From Nemophila menziesii (taxonomy: Eukaryota; Streptophyta; Magnoliopsida; Boraginales; Hydrophyllaceae), in NCBI GenBank assembly GCA_029959085.1, contig JARWIR010000008.1, positions 20,260,001 through 20,324,000 on the forward strand: a stretch of 64,000 bases of DNA, given 5' to 3'. Shown here piece by piece: positions 11,506 through 22,841 of the stretch. Positions within the stretch are counted from its first letter, which is position 1. The number at the start of each line of letters is the position of its first letter. The notes under the pieces were generated by a model that saw only the letters and a program-made list of their open reading frames with translations, was not told the origin of the DNA and made no database searches. The position numbers and the translations under genes were made by a program.

Positions 11506-11654
11506 CTTGTTTTTAATTGCTTTTTAGATTAGTTTTATGCTTTGTAGTGTATAATTTTAAGTTAGTGTAGATTTTTAATTGTGTTTACAAGCTAATAGGA
11601 GAGAAAGGTAGTGTGTTATTGTGCAGGAAATGAGTTTGGGGTCAAAAGGAAACA

Positions 11655-11935
11655 CTGGGAAAAATTCGGAGGTCAGTCCAGTATACCGCGCCTCAGGTCC
11701 GGTACACCGCGCCATGAGAAACCCGTGACCACGGGTTGATGACTCGGGTTTTCTGCCGAGAGTTCGAAAAACGAAGGTTCGTCAGTCTAGTATACCGCGC
11801 CTCACGTCCAGTGTACCGTAGGAGGAAAAACCCGTGACCACGGGTAGGAGACTCGGGGTTTTTTACGAGAGTTGAAAAAATAGCAGCATGACCAGTCCGG
11901 TACACCGCGCCATAGTTCCGGTACACCGGACTAGG
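11655..11935 (+). repeat. GC-rich tandem hairpin repeat after pol (E2)
   Basis: About 2.5 units with a period near 110 bp. Each unit has AGTATACCGCGCC or GGTACACCGCGCC pairs, a perfect ACCCGTG-AC-CACGGGT hairpin, and an ACTCGGG.TTTT stretch. It matches E1 2100-2335 in position and design but has its own variants. Confidence 0.75.
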
Positions 11936-12302
11936 TCGGTTTTGAAGAATTTTATTCCTATTCTAACTCTTACCTTATCAAACTTTACCCTAGCCCCTCC
12001 CACACGAAATTTTCAGACCCAAACACTATAAGTACACCTTGAAGCTTGTACAAACCTCCACAATTAACACAACAACATCAATAATTCTATCCTCCATCCT
12101 CCATAAACACAATTTCTTCATCAAATTCATCACACTACACCATTAAACACCATCAAGAACATCAAGCCTTCAAGATTTGTTCCAAGATTCATCAAGAAAC
12201 CTTTCTCTTTCATTAATTCAAAGCAACAACCTCAAGCTACACCAATTTCTCTTAAACTTTTAATTCATCCTTGGTATAACTTGAGTTGTGGGTAAATCAA
12301 AC

Positions 12303-12761
12303 ATGACTGATAGATCTGATGCTATGGAATACAAGAGGAAGTGTACCATCTTAGGGAAGAACAAGAAATTGCCAGGAGCCACCATTGAAAAGCCTATCAA
12401 CCTTGATGAGGCTATTGAAGAATCAAGAGAAAAGGCACCAGCACAACCACTACCAAAGAAATTAACTGCTAGAATGTCTGTACCAGCAAGGCCTATGAAA
12501 AAGAAGAAGATTCATGATCAAGGTTCTTCTACTTCTTCCTCTAAGGATGACTCTGATATTCCTCCATGGGATCTTAAATTACAACATGAAGTTGAATGTT
12601 TACAAGAAGAAAACAGAGAACTTTGGGTGGAAATTACACAGATTAATTCACAACTGGAAGATATAACCATGATCAGAGATATCGATAATTATTCTTCTCC
12701 ATCTTCTTCTTCGGAGGAGGACATAATGGATCTATATGGCCAGCCAGGTAAGCCACTCTAA
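12303..12761 (+). CDS. E2 post-pol ORF, small basic/coiled-coil protein
   Basis: The first ATG is at 12303, giving 152 residues. The N-terminal half is basic; a KKKK cluster (residue about 65) could act as a nuclear signal. It is followed by a Ser/Asp-rich patch, a clear heptad-type helix (LKLQHEVECLQEENRELWVE, continuing through QINSQLEDI) and an acidic Ser-rich tail. The E3 post-pol ORF also ends in a coiled coil, so this may be a shortened relative that lost the plant mobile-type domain. Athila elements usually carry an 'env-like' ORF here. No signal peptide or membrane helix is seen. Function unknown. Confidence 0.55.
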   Translation: MTDRSDAMEYKRKCTILGKNKKLPGATIEKPINLDEAIEESREKAPAQPLPKKLTARMSVPARPMKKKKIHDQGSSTSSSKDDSDIPPWDLKLQHEVECLQEENRELWVEITQINSQLEDITMIRDIDNYSSPSSSSEEDIMDLYGQPGKPL

Positions 12762-14289
12762 TTCTTTTTCTTAATAGCTTGTATGCATTAGGTAGTTTAG
12801 TAAGTTTTAATTTTAAATTTTATTTCTTTCTTCAGTCTTTTTTGAGTTGGGGGTGGGGATTCGTTGTTCTCATCAACCTTTTTGTTTTGCATAAAATTTA
12901 AAAAATTTTGGGTTGAAATAGGCATAGAATATGTTGAATGTACCTATTGAGCATGATTTTAATTAGGTCAATGATAGTAAGTAGTATGTTTTTGAAAGAT
13001 GTCATAAATATGTTTGGTATGCATGTATGGAAACAGGAAATAAAAGATAGAAAAGTTAATGAGCAATGCTAAGAATTCACGTTGAAACTTAGGAAGAGTT
13101 ATTTGGTGTGTAGAACGTGAGGTTTGAAATTAGTTGAAAACCCACTTGTCTATGAACTATTAGTGAAAAAGTAACAAAATCCGGTAATTAGAAAAATGAA
13201 TAAAGCAGTTCTTTCATGTTGAAGCCACTTGAAGCCTTTTATACCATCTCACCCTTTTTATTTGATTATTGTTATTATTTATCCGTCTTAGCCCCTCTGA
13301 GCCTTTCTAAAGCCTTTTATTTAACCACATTATAATCCATACCCTTAGTTTGTAGGACTTATCTATATAACCCGCACTCGAATCGCAAAACTTGAGACAA
13401 GTCGTTTTAGAGCTTGAGTTTGGGGTGGTGGGTTTCATCATTAGGGAACATTGGGCTTTGGAAATTGTAATTGTGATTTTATTAATGATGAAAAAGTATT
13501 ATTGTAACCCTTTGCCAGGGTAATAGTGAATGAAAAAGAAGCTACGAGCTAAATTTGCCAAGAAGGGCATAAAAAGAAAAATATATATATATATATATAT
13601 ATATATGGAAAAAATAGCGTGATATCGCGAACATCAAAAAGATAGTCATAGCTATACAAGAAAAAATTGATATGAAAAGAATATATATTCGGACCGGCAA
13701 AGTGGAATTTGTATTCATCATGAAAAAGGTTTTATTTAGGATTAATTGGGGATGCAAATCAAAAGCATCAAAAATTGGGTTGAGTGAGAACATCTTCAAG
13801 TGAAAACTCAAGCTCTAGGGCGATTCGATGATGGCTAGTGAGGAGAGAGCCAAAAGCTCACTTTCATTATCCAAATATACCACACCGTCCCTAAGCCACG
13901 TTATAACCAACGACCTTAGGATTTCTAATTGATTGGTGGAGAAACAATTGAGATATTAGGTAGTAGGTAAGTGGACCACTGGATGCTATATTAGAACCTA
14001 TGAACAACCTATATCCATTAGCATGAACTAAGTTATCAACCTCTCCTTCTGGCATTGCGAAATTAATCTGGACTTGAATCTATGGATTGTTGATTATGTG
14101 TATATTAAGCATACTTGTGCATTATTTCTTGAGCATTACTACATGAGACTTTTTAGATATTTATGCTCTAGGATCATTCATTGTGTTTTGTTATTATTCT
14201 CCTCCTACTTCTTCTTCTTGTTTATTTGACTACCCTACTGTTCTTTATTTTTATTGTATCGGGACGATGCAACTTTGAGTTGGGGGTCT
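12762..14289 (+). other. E2 3' non-coding internal region
   Basis: Non-coding and collinear with E1 2700-4887. Holds polypurine-like motifs at 12841, 13412 and 14273 (a fourth lies upstream at 11631), an (AT)13 tract at 13581-13606, and the final polypurine tract touching the LTR. The upstream stretch 11936-12302 is AT-rich leader without an ORF. Confidence 0.65.
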
Positions 14290-15775
14290 TGATGTCTCCC
14301 CATTTGTGATGATTTATTAGTACTTGGAGACATCATTTTAGTTGTATTTATCAGTTTATAGGTCGATTTTCACATGATTTATTATACTTTCCTATTTTGG
14401 GTCTTGAATTGATTATTTTATTATTTTTAGAGCATGTTGGGTTTAATTATTTATTTAGTGTGAAGCTTTAGAGATATATGGTAATTAATTAGAGTCCAAG
14501 TCAAAGTCTAAGAGCTAAAGGAAAGAGATAAGCATGGTAATTGAAGATAATGAAGTAAAAGCTAAAATTATGGAATAGGAAAAGCTGCCATAAATCTGAA
14601 TTCCAGCACCTACGACCACAAATCAGCTTATATCTCAAAATAGGTGAGGAATTTGGAGAAACGGTCAAGAGAAAAGTTAAATATCTTTCCGAGACGATGA
14701 ATTTCGACTACTCATACGCGTCAATCGGATAAGTATTGAAAATGTTAGGACCAAAACAAAAACGGGGCTGATTCCATGTTTTTGGGCTACGAATTTGAGT
14801 TGGGCTAGGAGTCCAATATTTACCTTTTCCTTCAAGAAAACGATTAGGTCTTTCTATACACTATAAATACAACCTATTATCATTAGAAAAATTGACCAAA
14901 CCTTAAGGTCAGGAAGAAGCTTACTACAAGAAAAAGAAGTCTGGAAGGAGCTGTGCATCAATTATGTCTCCTTCAACCTTTAATTCGGTAATTCTTTTTT
15001 TTTCTTTTCTTAGTATGAACTAATTTCTATTTAGCTTGAGTTTTAGCATATATGTATGAACCCTATGTTTGATTGACATCTATCTAATTTGGGAATTCTA
15101 TGTTTTAAACTGAGTTATTGTTTTTATTCTCTATTTATGTGTTTGGATTTATATTCTGTGTTCTTGTGGACTGCAGCCATATAGAATTACCATCTAGTAG
15201 TTAGGTCACCACTGACAACGGTGTTTAATTACATGTTTAGAACATAACGTCTAGAATAAGGTTTAGATTTGACAAATCAACCTAACTAGATAATCACCAT
15301 GGTTTAGTGTATTGCTATTTTACCAATTGCAGGAACAGTTTGCTTAGGACTCCTTATTGACACAGGTAAATTTAAAACTACCTAGCGCAATCGGAACCGA
15401 TTATTGAAATACTACATAATTCACCCTTACATGTTTAGAACGGCAAAACTAGTGGGGATTACTTGATAAGTACTCAAGCTAAACTTTCATACTATCTTCT
15501 TTTCTTTTATTTATTTTCTGTCTTTTAATTTATTATTTTAGTTTTCTTATTTAAAAACCAAATAAAAATCTATCTTTCTCTTATTTACTCTTGCGTATTG
15601 TTATTCCAACTCTCATATTTGCACTTGAATATTTGCATAAATTCTTCGTAACCTTCGTAGTCCCCGAGGAACGAATTCTACTTATTCATTAAAACTTGCA
15701 TACGATCTGTATACTTGCAGAACCGTGCTCAGCTTAGGGTGTTTATTTGCACTTATTTTATACATCTTTTTATCA
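14290..15775 (+). repeat. Athila LTR (3' LTR of E2)
   Basis: TGATGTCTCC at 14290, TTTTTATCA ending at 15775, 1486 bp. It starts with the same fold-back (TGATGTCTCC...GGAGACATCA). After the end comes CACCTTAGGCGACACC, similar to the sequence after the LTRs at 6393 and 41465, so a primer-binding-site-like stretch follows. Confidence 0.85.
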
Positions 15776-16977
15776 CACCTTAGGCGACACCATCGGGATT
15801 CTAAAATCTCTTAGCCCCCGTCAGGGTGGACCTAAAAGCTCTCCTACAGTCTTCTAAACCCCGTCAGTGTGATTAAAACCACTTTCAGATGATTAATTCT
15901 TACCTCGTTGGCTAATGGCTAGTCAAGCCTGTCAAAGACATTGGCGGACACCATCGGCAAATACTTAGTTCTATACCCAAACCCCCCGTCAAGGTGAGCC
16001 ATACGCCAATATATGGAATAGCCTAGGTACTAAAACTTATTCCCAGTTCATGACTCTAAGAATAATAAACAAGCATAAAGTAAAAGTCAACGTAAAACAA
16101 AAAGTCAATTTAAATTAATTCAATCCCAAATTGGAAAACACTAATTATTCAAGAATGGGTTCAACCCATATTGCGAGTCTCAAATACTATACAAACTTAG
16201 CTCATAATTGAAATTAAAATAAAATAAGAAATTAAAATAATGGAATTCATGTTCAACAGAAAGAAAATAAAATTAAAAGACCTAATTAGGATGTTGGATT
16301 GGCTGTTGATTTGGAAATGTTGAAGTCTCCAACTCTTAGTTTTTTCCTTCTTCCTTGCTTCTGCTTTTTCTCTGACTCCGACTTTGTGGAAAGTGAATTG
16401 TGTGTAAAAATAAAGTCAAAAAGCCTATTTATAATAAGATTTTCGGACTTGGGCTATTTTAAAAGAAAAATCAAATATTAAATGGCCCAAGTCCACTCTT
16501 CAAGCCCAAAATCCCGTAACTGATGTACACCCTTCATGAAAACGGCTGTAACTTTCTCAATATAATTCCAAATTGACTCATTCAACTTTCTAATTCTTCG
16601 TAACTCGATAAGGCACGAATCTGCTTCATAACTCAGAGGCTGAATCCATCTTTAAGTGACTCGAAATCAGAAATTACCATCAGCCTTCTAGATTTTTAGC
16701 TCAAATTTGTCAACTCCTTGGGATATTTCTTGTAGCTTTTGACTTCTTTACACGATCTAAGACTTCTATTCTTGATTCCTCTCCTTGCTAGTATTAGAAA
16801 CCTACAAACTTTTCACTAAAACAAACCATATTACGTGCAAAAGCTTAATAAATAAAAAATACTAAAATCTAAGGAGAGAAAATAAAATATAGCATATTAT
16901 TACTAAAACTCTATCGGAATAGTCAAATAATCACCTAATTTGATGTCTCCTAAGGGCATACAAAAGAGGAGACATCA
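15776..16977 (-). repeat. Athila LTR (3' LTR of E3)
   Basis: On the minus strand it starts TGATGTCTCC at 16977 right after a polypurine tract, and the first 44 bp fold back. A TATTATAAATAGG promoter-like box lies near 16430-16442 (-). The lower boundary is uncertain: 15776-15970 contains two GGCG(G)ACACCATCGG copies, at 15784 and 15953, that also resemble plus-strand primer-site sequence. The transcript-like ORF at 16299-16481 has no support. Confidence 0.65.
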
Positions 16978-18414
16978 AGACCCCAAACTCAAACCTTTGT
17001 CGTCCCGACAAAGTAAAATTAAAAACAAAGGGAAAAGGTGATTGCGGAGACGCAGAAGCAAATAAATACACCCAAAGCAATACTAAAAATAAATCTCATA
17101 TAGCAAACAATAGGAACTAATATACACATACGCTAATCATGAAAAATCAAACACTAATAATTTCAATCTTAAAATTAACTTCACAATGCTAGAAGGTTAC
17201 ACTTGTACGTATCTCAATATGATGGCTATAGGTTGTTCCTCGATCCTTACTCGCTTTGAACACTCCACTTAGTATACTCCCTATTAACTTACCATGTACC
17301 TAGGAATCACGAGGACTTTACGGTTTTAGCGTAAGCTTAGGGACGGTGTGGTATGTATATTTGGTAAATTTGAAGTGAGCTTTTGGCTCTCTCCTCACTT
17401 ACCATCAATAACTATCCACGAGCTTGAGTTTACACTCGAATACTGTTCTCACTCAACCCATTTAATGCACTAATTTCACATCCCCAAGTTAACCTAATTG
17501 ATCTAAGATGAATTCCAAAAATATTCCACTTTACCGGGTATTTATTCTTTCTTCAGTTTGCTTTTTCTTTTCTTTTTTCTCAAATTTTTTTATATAGGCG
17601 AAACCGGATTCCCGGTTTTGTGAAATTCGGGTTCCCGGATTCTACTGTATTGAGAATTTATTTCACTTTTTTTTCAATCCCGGCAAAGGGTTACAAATAA
17701 TATCATCATCTGAATTTGTGCCTCAATATAAACAAATATAGTTCCCTCCCAATATACCCAAACTGAAGCTCGAGACAGGTCTCAGGATCGTGATTCAAGT
17801 GCGGGTCATTTGGATATGCCTAATAAATTAAGGGGATATGGGCTTATATCGTGGCGACAAAAGAAAAGGCTTAAGGCTTAAAATTGGGCTAAGACGGATA
17901 ATATTAATACAAGGGATAGAAGGATAAAAAGGTCTCAAATGGCTTAACAAAGAACTGCCCCTATCATTTTCCTAGTTACATGGTTCGTCTCTAGTTGATA
18001 TCTAAGTGGGTTCTCTACTAAAATAGATCTCACGTTCTACAAACCCAACATTTTCCTTAAGTACAAGTTTACTTCTTTTGCATTGTTTATTAATTTTTCC
18101 AATCCATTACTTATGTTTGCATGCAATTAAAGCGCGTTTTATACTAACTCCTAGAGTCCACTATTTACTATCATAGATTTATCAAAAGTATGCTTGATGG
18201 GGACATATAAGAACTTCTACAGTCAAACGCAACTCCTAATTAATTTTATTGAAAGCGATTAAAACACATAACACATAAATCTGGGATGAGGCAACGAACC
18301 CCACCCCAAACTAAAAAATGAGTCGTGTCCCCACAACTCGAAAAGACTCAACGCAAATAAACTAGTCTACACTAAATGAGAAAGGAAAGAAAACGTATCT
18401 TAACCAGCATGAGG
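16978..18414 (-). other. E3 3' non-coding internal region
   Basis: Minus-strand equivalent of E2 12762-14289. Polypurine-like motifs (read on + as CCCCAAACTCAAA types) lie near 16979, 17754 and 18296. A short CCGGATTCCCGG-type block at 17596-17645 repeats the motif found at 19684-19975. No ORF. Confidence 0.6.
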
Positions 18415-18981
18415 CTAGTCATCGGTGTTGCGTCCAAGTAGAGAAACCTTTGTGAGTAAACCATAGGTGGCGTATTGGATGGTGCTCACCCCAAGTAGCA
18501 TATTACGAAGAAGATCTAACTCTTTGGTGACGTTTCCTAAAGTAGCAATCATCTTTTCTTGATTCTCTTTTAACACCCGAATCTTTTCTTCTAACCCATT
18601 ATCAGTATGTACCTTCTTCTTTGGTGGAGGAGCTCTAGGATTCTTAATTGGATGGGTTGCTTCATTATAGGCGTTTTCAATAGAGTTCAATGTCATTGTG
18701 TCTCTGTGTTCTGAAGGCTCAACCTCTTCGCTCATACGCGGTACTTTTGCGTCTAGACACAAGGCAGTGATGGTACAAGGGAACTTGAGGTTTTGCTGAC
18801 TTGTAGGGATTTTCTCGAACTCCATTATAGTCTCGTAAATTACACGCGCAACATCCATCTCTCGATCCTCAATAATACACTTAACAAAGATAGCATGCTC
18901 CTTCTTCAATTCGGAAGTGTGGGTAATACCAAAGAAAGTAGGGATTATGAATCTTGACCATACCTTAGCACAAGGTAACAA
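18415..18981 (-). pseudogene. E3 post-pol ORF, C-terminal half
   Basis: Continues the upstream half (18945-19679) after a frame change around 18970-19020. It completes the plant mobile/transposon-type domain (LLPCAKVWSRFIIP; ...EDREMDVARVIYETI), then has a Pro/Lys linker and a C-terminal coiled coil (ENQEKMIATLGNVTKELDLL). It sits between integrase and the LTR, where Athila elements carry their extra ORF. No retroviral envelope hallmarks are visible. Confidence 0.7.
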
Positions 18982-19679
18982 ATAACTACTATAAACTTGC
19001 CCATCATATCTCTCACCATTCGGTATAGGGACTGTGTCCCAAAGAGATTCCCACTCAAAAGATGGGTCTTAAGTGTTTCGAAATAAGGACAAGGACCAGT
19101 AAAGTTCGGCAATTTCAAAGCTTTGCGAATAAGTTCAAATGAGAAGGGTAATACCTTTTTGCGGACAATGATTGACAGTTTATTCGAAAAAGCTACTCCT
19201 TCATAAGAATCACGTACCAAGGTGGGGGTAAAAGTAATTTTTCTCTGTCTCAATTCGGTCCACCCAAACTTATCACAAGTAGTAGCATAACTCTTAAACT
19301 CGATATTCATAATACCTGAAGGAAATACTCTCTCAACACCAAACTTCAAATAATTAATTCTGTCACGAACCTGATCAGGCCAACTCATGGCTACCCTCTT
19401 GGGTTTATGTGCTATAGCTTTTCTGCGTGGAGCTCGTGGTTCTGGAACAAGTTCTTTAGGAATTTCCACTTCAAGATGTTCTTCTTCTTCTTCTTCATCA
19501 ACCAAAGTAGGCTTAGCAAGAGTAGCCTTACTTGGGTTTTCTTTTCTTTTCATAGCAGTCTTAACCTCTTCAATCTTGGGTTTAGGACCCGAATCTGGAA
19601 TCTCAATAGCTCTCTCTTGTGTAGCATCGAGATTGTTTCTTGTTCTTGGGTTGTTTCTTCTAGTATAACTTGGACGCAT
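18945..19679 (-). pseudogene. E3 post-pol ORF, N-terminal half (plant transposon-type domain)
   Basis: The ATG at 19677-19679 is chosen because further upstream the frame only translates the GC repeat. Order: a basic N-terminus, Lys/Glu-rich linker with a run of seven acidic residues, then a domain starting WPDQVRDRINYLKFGVERVF and running through FGWTELRQRKITFTP. This resembles the putative plant transposon protein domain common in Athila post-pol ORFs (Pfam PF20167 by recollection; not searched). The frame breaks before the domain ends. Role in the cycle unknown. Confidence 0.7.
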
Positions 19680-19683
19680 CCTC

Positions 19684-19975
19684 CCTAGCGTCTGTGTCCA
19701 CGCAGGGGTCAGAACTTTGGGATTCTCAGCTCTCAAAACCGGGTTCCCGGTTTGCGTCTGAGGCTCGAGCGCGGATGGCTGGATGCGACCCCTTGCGTTT
19801 GGGCACACGCAGGGGTCAGAACTTTGGAGCCCTCACAATGCCGAAACCGGGTTTCCGGATTTTGTCGATGGCGCAAATCCAGACGCAACGCCTTGCGTCT
19901 CGCCCCACGCCGTGGTCAGAGATTTTGGGGTCTTCAGCTCGCAAAACCGGGTTCCTGGTTTTTCTCCTGTAATTT
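19684..19975 (-). repeat. GC-rich repeat block after pol (E3)
   Basis: Three or so units of about 100 bp containing AAACCGGGTTCCCGG(TTT) or a variant, with GACGCA(A) and CGCAGGGGTCAGA segments (as read on +). CCGGGTTCCCGG is nearly self-complementary. It occupies the same slot as the E1 and E2 blocks but has a different motif. The short plus-strand ORFs here are by-products. Confidence 0.7.
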
Positions 19976-20141
19976 TTTTCTAAAACACTTTACTTTGTCA
20001 AATTATACCCCAAACTCATGACCTTCGTGCTCCTGAAATCGTCAAAAACAACTACCCTTTCTCATTTCTTAAAAACAAACACTAATCAACAGCAATTAAT
20101 CTAATTTATACTACTAATTAAACTAATATACAAGGAATTGG

Positions 20142-20156
20142 CTTTTGTTTAACGTC
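20142..20156 (-). promoter_or_regulatory. Conserved post-pol box (E3)
   Basis: On the minus strand, GACGTTAAACAAAAG lies about 110 bp after the end of the E3 integrase ORF. It matches 1909 and 11473. No paired hairpin follows in this copy. Confidence 0.5.
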
Positions 20157-20270
20157 GTCAAGCTCGACGGTTACCTCACGCTTCTAAGGGGCTTCAAGGA
20201 TGTACATGACCTCCCCGGGATGTAGATCCTCCGCGCGATTAATATCCTCTCTTCCATGATAAATCTTCAA

Positions 20271-20950
20271 TCAATGACCGTTCACCATGAAAGTACGATG
20301 CTCGATTGGATTCTCAATCTCGATAGCTCCATGAGGCGTGACTTTGGTTACAACATAAGGACCAGACCATTTCGATCTCAACTTACCCGGATAATTGCTG
20401 AACTTTGAGTTGTATTTAAGGACCCTTTGTCCAACTTCAAACTTCTTCACTCGAATACGATTATCATGCCATCTCTTCGTGTTTTCTTTGTAAAGTTTAG
20501 CATTCTCATAGGCATGTAATCGAAACTCATCAAGTTCATTTAATTTCATCATACCATTTTCACCGGCTAAAGTAGGATCTAACTATGCTATGGCCCAATA
20601 TGCACCCAATTCAAGTTCAAGAGGTAAGTGACAAGCCTTACCATAAACCATTCGATATGGAGATGCACCCACAGGAGTTTTGAACGCAGTACGGTAAGCC
20701 CACAATGCATCATCTAGCTTGGTTGACCAATCTTTTCTTGTGGGACCAACGTCTTCTCTAGAATAGATTTGACCTCTCGATTAGAGACCTCAGCTTGACC
20801 ATTGGCTTGTGGATGATAAGCAGTAGATACACGATGTCTAATCCCATGTTTCTTTAGAACAGTCTTCAAATATTTGTTCACAAAGTGTGAACCTCCATCA
20901 CTTATAATAACTCGAGGTGTACCATGTCTAGTAAAGATATGAGATTTCAA
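20271..20950 (-). pseudogene. pol: E3 integrase C-terminal half
   Basis: The upper part (20714-20950) carries [17 protein letters not shown] (second catalytic Asp) and [20 protein letters not shown] (catalytic Glu). A break around 20580-20720 separates it from 20271-20552, which has the basic helix and the GPY/F-type end ([19 protein letters not shown]). Closely related to E2 10690-11430. Confidence 0.88.
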
Positions 20951-20966
20951 AAAACTTAATTACCAC

Positions 20967-21356
20967 TCACGAATCATTCGTTGGTAGAGCTACAGCCTCT
21001 ACCCATTTAGACACGTAATCAAGTGCTAGAAGAATGTATTGATTTCCATTGGATGGTACGAAAGGATCCATGAAATCAATACCCCAAACATCAAATATCT
21101 CTACCTCAAGAATGTTGTTATGCGGCATCTCATCCCTCTTGGATATATTCCTAGTAAACTTACATCTATGACATTTCTTCACGTACTCATGACAATCCTT
21201 ATGTAATGTAGGCCAATAAAAACCAGATTGTAGTACCTTAGCAGCCGTGCGATCGCCTTTAAAATGTCCTCCATAGGGTGAATCATGACAACCTGCAACA
21301 ACTGAATAAATCTCATTCTCAGGTATGCATCTTCTTACCATTTGGTCACCACACAC
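20967..21356 (-). pseudogene. pol: E3 integrase zinc finger and first part of core
   Basis: Begins [15 protein letters not shown], then [26 protein letters not shown] (zinc finger cysteines) and WGIDFMDPF with the first catalytic Asp. The usual Gly after DFM is Asp here. The frame changes at about 20960 before the second Asp. Confidence 0.88.
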
Positions 21357-21390
21357 TTTGTAGAGGAAGGTATCCTCCCAAAAGAATTGT

Positions 21391-21800
21391 TTAGCACGGC
21401 TGATTTACCTCTTCTTGTCTTGTGAAGTAGCCCCTTTCTGGAAAAGAACCACTTACCACAAGATTTGCAATATCGGCATACCAAGGTGCTCCATTAAAAA
21501 TAGCAAATAAACTCTCGTCTAGGAACTCCTCTCTAACTAACTCGGGACTACTATTTGATTCAGAATCTTCAAGACGAGAAAAATGATCTGCAACCTGATT
21601 ATCACAACCCTTTCGATCTCGAATATCTAAATCAAACTCTTGAAGCAATAAAACCCATCTGATTAAGCTCGGCTTAGCATCTTTCTTCTCCATAAGGTAC
21701 TTTATAGCGGAATGGTCGGTAAATACAACAATTTTTGCCCCAAGAAGATAGGAACAAAATTTGTCAAAAGCATAAACAACCGCTAAAAGTATGCAGATCT
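21391..21800 (-). pseudogene. pol: E3 RNase H, C-terminal part
   Basis: Starts abruptly at the [20 protein letters not shown] motif, then [17 protein letters not shown] and [17 protein letters not shown]. The upstream RNase H aspartate and glutamate are missing because of the deletion at about 21800-21810. Confidence 0.8.
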
Positions 21801-22204
21801 CCTTTCATTGCTGGCATTAATCTCCTTTGACTTTCAACTGAGCGTGCACTATCATCTTCAAGAATGATTTTATGTTGACAATAGGAAGGACTAATGCCTT
21901 TGATGTCAGCAATAGTCTAACCTATCGCCTCTTTATTCGCCCTTAGTACACGCAACAGTTTAACTTCTTGAGGACCTGTTAAATTTGCTGAAACAATAAC
22001 AGGTAAAGTATCATTAGTACCCAAATACGCATACCTCAAGTGTGCTGGCAATGGTTTTTCTTCTTACTTCAGAGGAAATTCAATGGATGGCTTATTTTTA
22101 ATGACCATCTCCCCCGGTTCTCTCACAGGTTCATAGGCAGGACGCCTATATTTTGGATTCTCCGAATTAAGAGCTGCCACTGTTTCGGTAATCTGTAGCA
22201 AATC
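21801..22204 (-). pseudogene. pol: E3 pre-RT segment joined to RNase H by deletion
   Basis: Matches E2 8550-8815 (YAYLGTNDTLPVIVSANL; DIKGISPSYCQHKIILEDD; ending LMPAMKG). At about 21805 it jumps directly into RNase H, so about 1 kb of RT is deleted. Homology stops at about 22204, the 5' truncation of E3. One or more stops are present. Confidence 0.75.
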
Positions 22205-22473
22205 AATGGGTTATACGTGCATTTTTAGTGGGTTATTAGTTTAATGTGGTGGGTTAATGGTATATTATATGTGAATATTTGAGTTTTATAAATAGCATTC
22301 GTGAGCATATAAAATTCAGAAAAGCGGACTACTCGTATACAAAACAGATGAAATAAAACATGTAAAATATCTCTAATAAACAAAGGATAAACCAAATTTA
22401 TCCAAGTATAATCAAACAATATGTATGAAACGTGTTATTAATTGTTCGCTTATCATATGAAACACATCCTTAC
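22205..22473. other. AT-rich, no feature seen
   Basis: AT-rich sequence with no gene, repeat or motif I can support. The minus ORF at 22225-22419 looks like chance. Confidence 0.5.
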
Positions 22474-22726
22474 CCGTGATTATGCGATCCAACGAGGTTT
22501 GGCGCAAGTAGCATGGTTATGGTGAAGTCATCCTCACTAACAATCTTGCACTTATGATGCTCACTAATCAAATACAATAAATCAACAAACTTAGCATCCA
22601 ACACGGGAAATGTCTTAGCAACATATTTCTTTATCGGGTCAAATGAATCGAATAACTGAAACAACTTCAGCACTTTCTCCTCGATTTATCATTGTACGAC
22701 AAGTACATTTGAAGCCCTTTCTTAAC
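22474..22726 (-). pseudogene. Orphan exon-like fragment, unknown protein
   Basis: On the minus strand it is bounded by a good acceptor (TGCAATTTTCAG, exon starting at 22726) and a good donor (CACGG/GTAAGG, exon ending at 22474). Translation gives a compact, protein-like sequence (KKYVAKTFPVLDAKFVDLLY; EHHKCKIVSEDDFTITMLLA), but one frame change is needed near 22680. I do not recognise the family. No neighbouring exon was found within 1 kb on either side. Probably a piece of a dead or transposon-carried gene. Confidence 0.4.
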
Positions 22727-22841
22727 CTGAAAATTGCATAAACTAACATGAAACAACATCTTGAAATAAATAACTCAACAATATTATTTATAAGTAAATA
22801 TATACATCATTCGACTCAATAACTTGATTTTAATTTTAAAA

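Noticed and set aside
12303..12761. Retroviral envelope gene
   Set aside because: No signal peptide, membrane helix or glycoprotein features; a basic coiled-coil protein instead.
19387..20021. Several plus-strand ORFs
   Set aside because: Antisense of the E3 post-pol ORF or translations of its GC-rich repeat.
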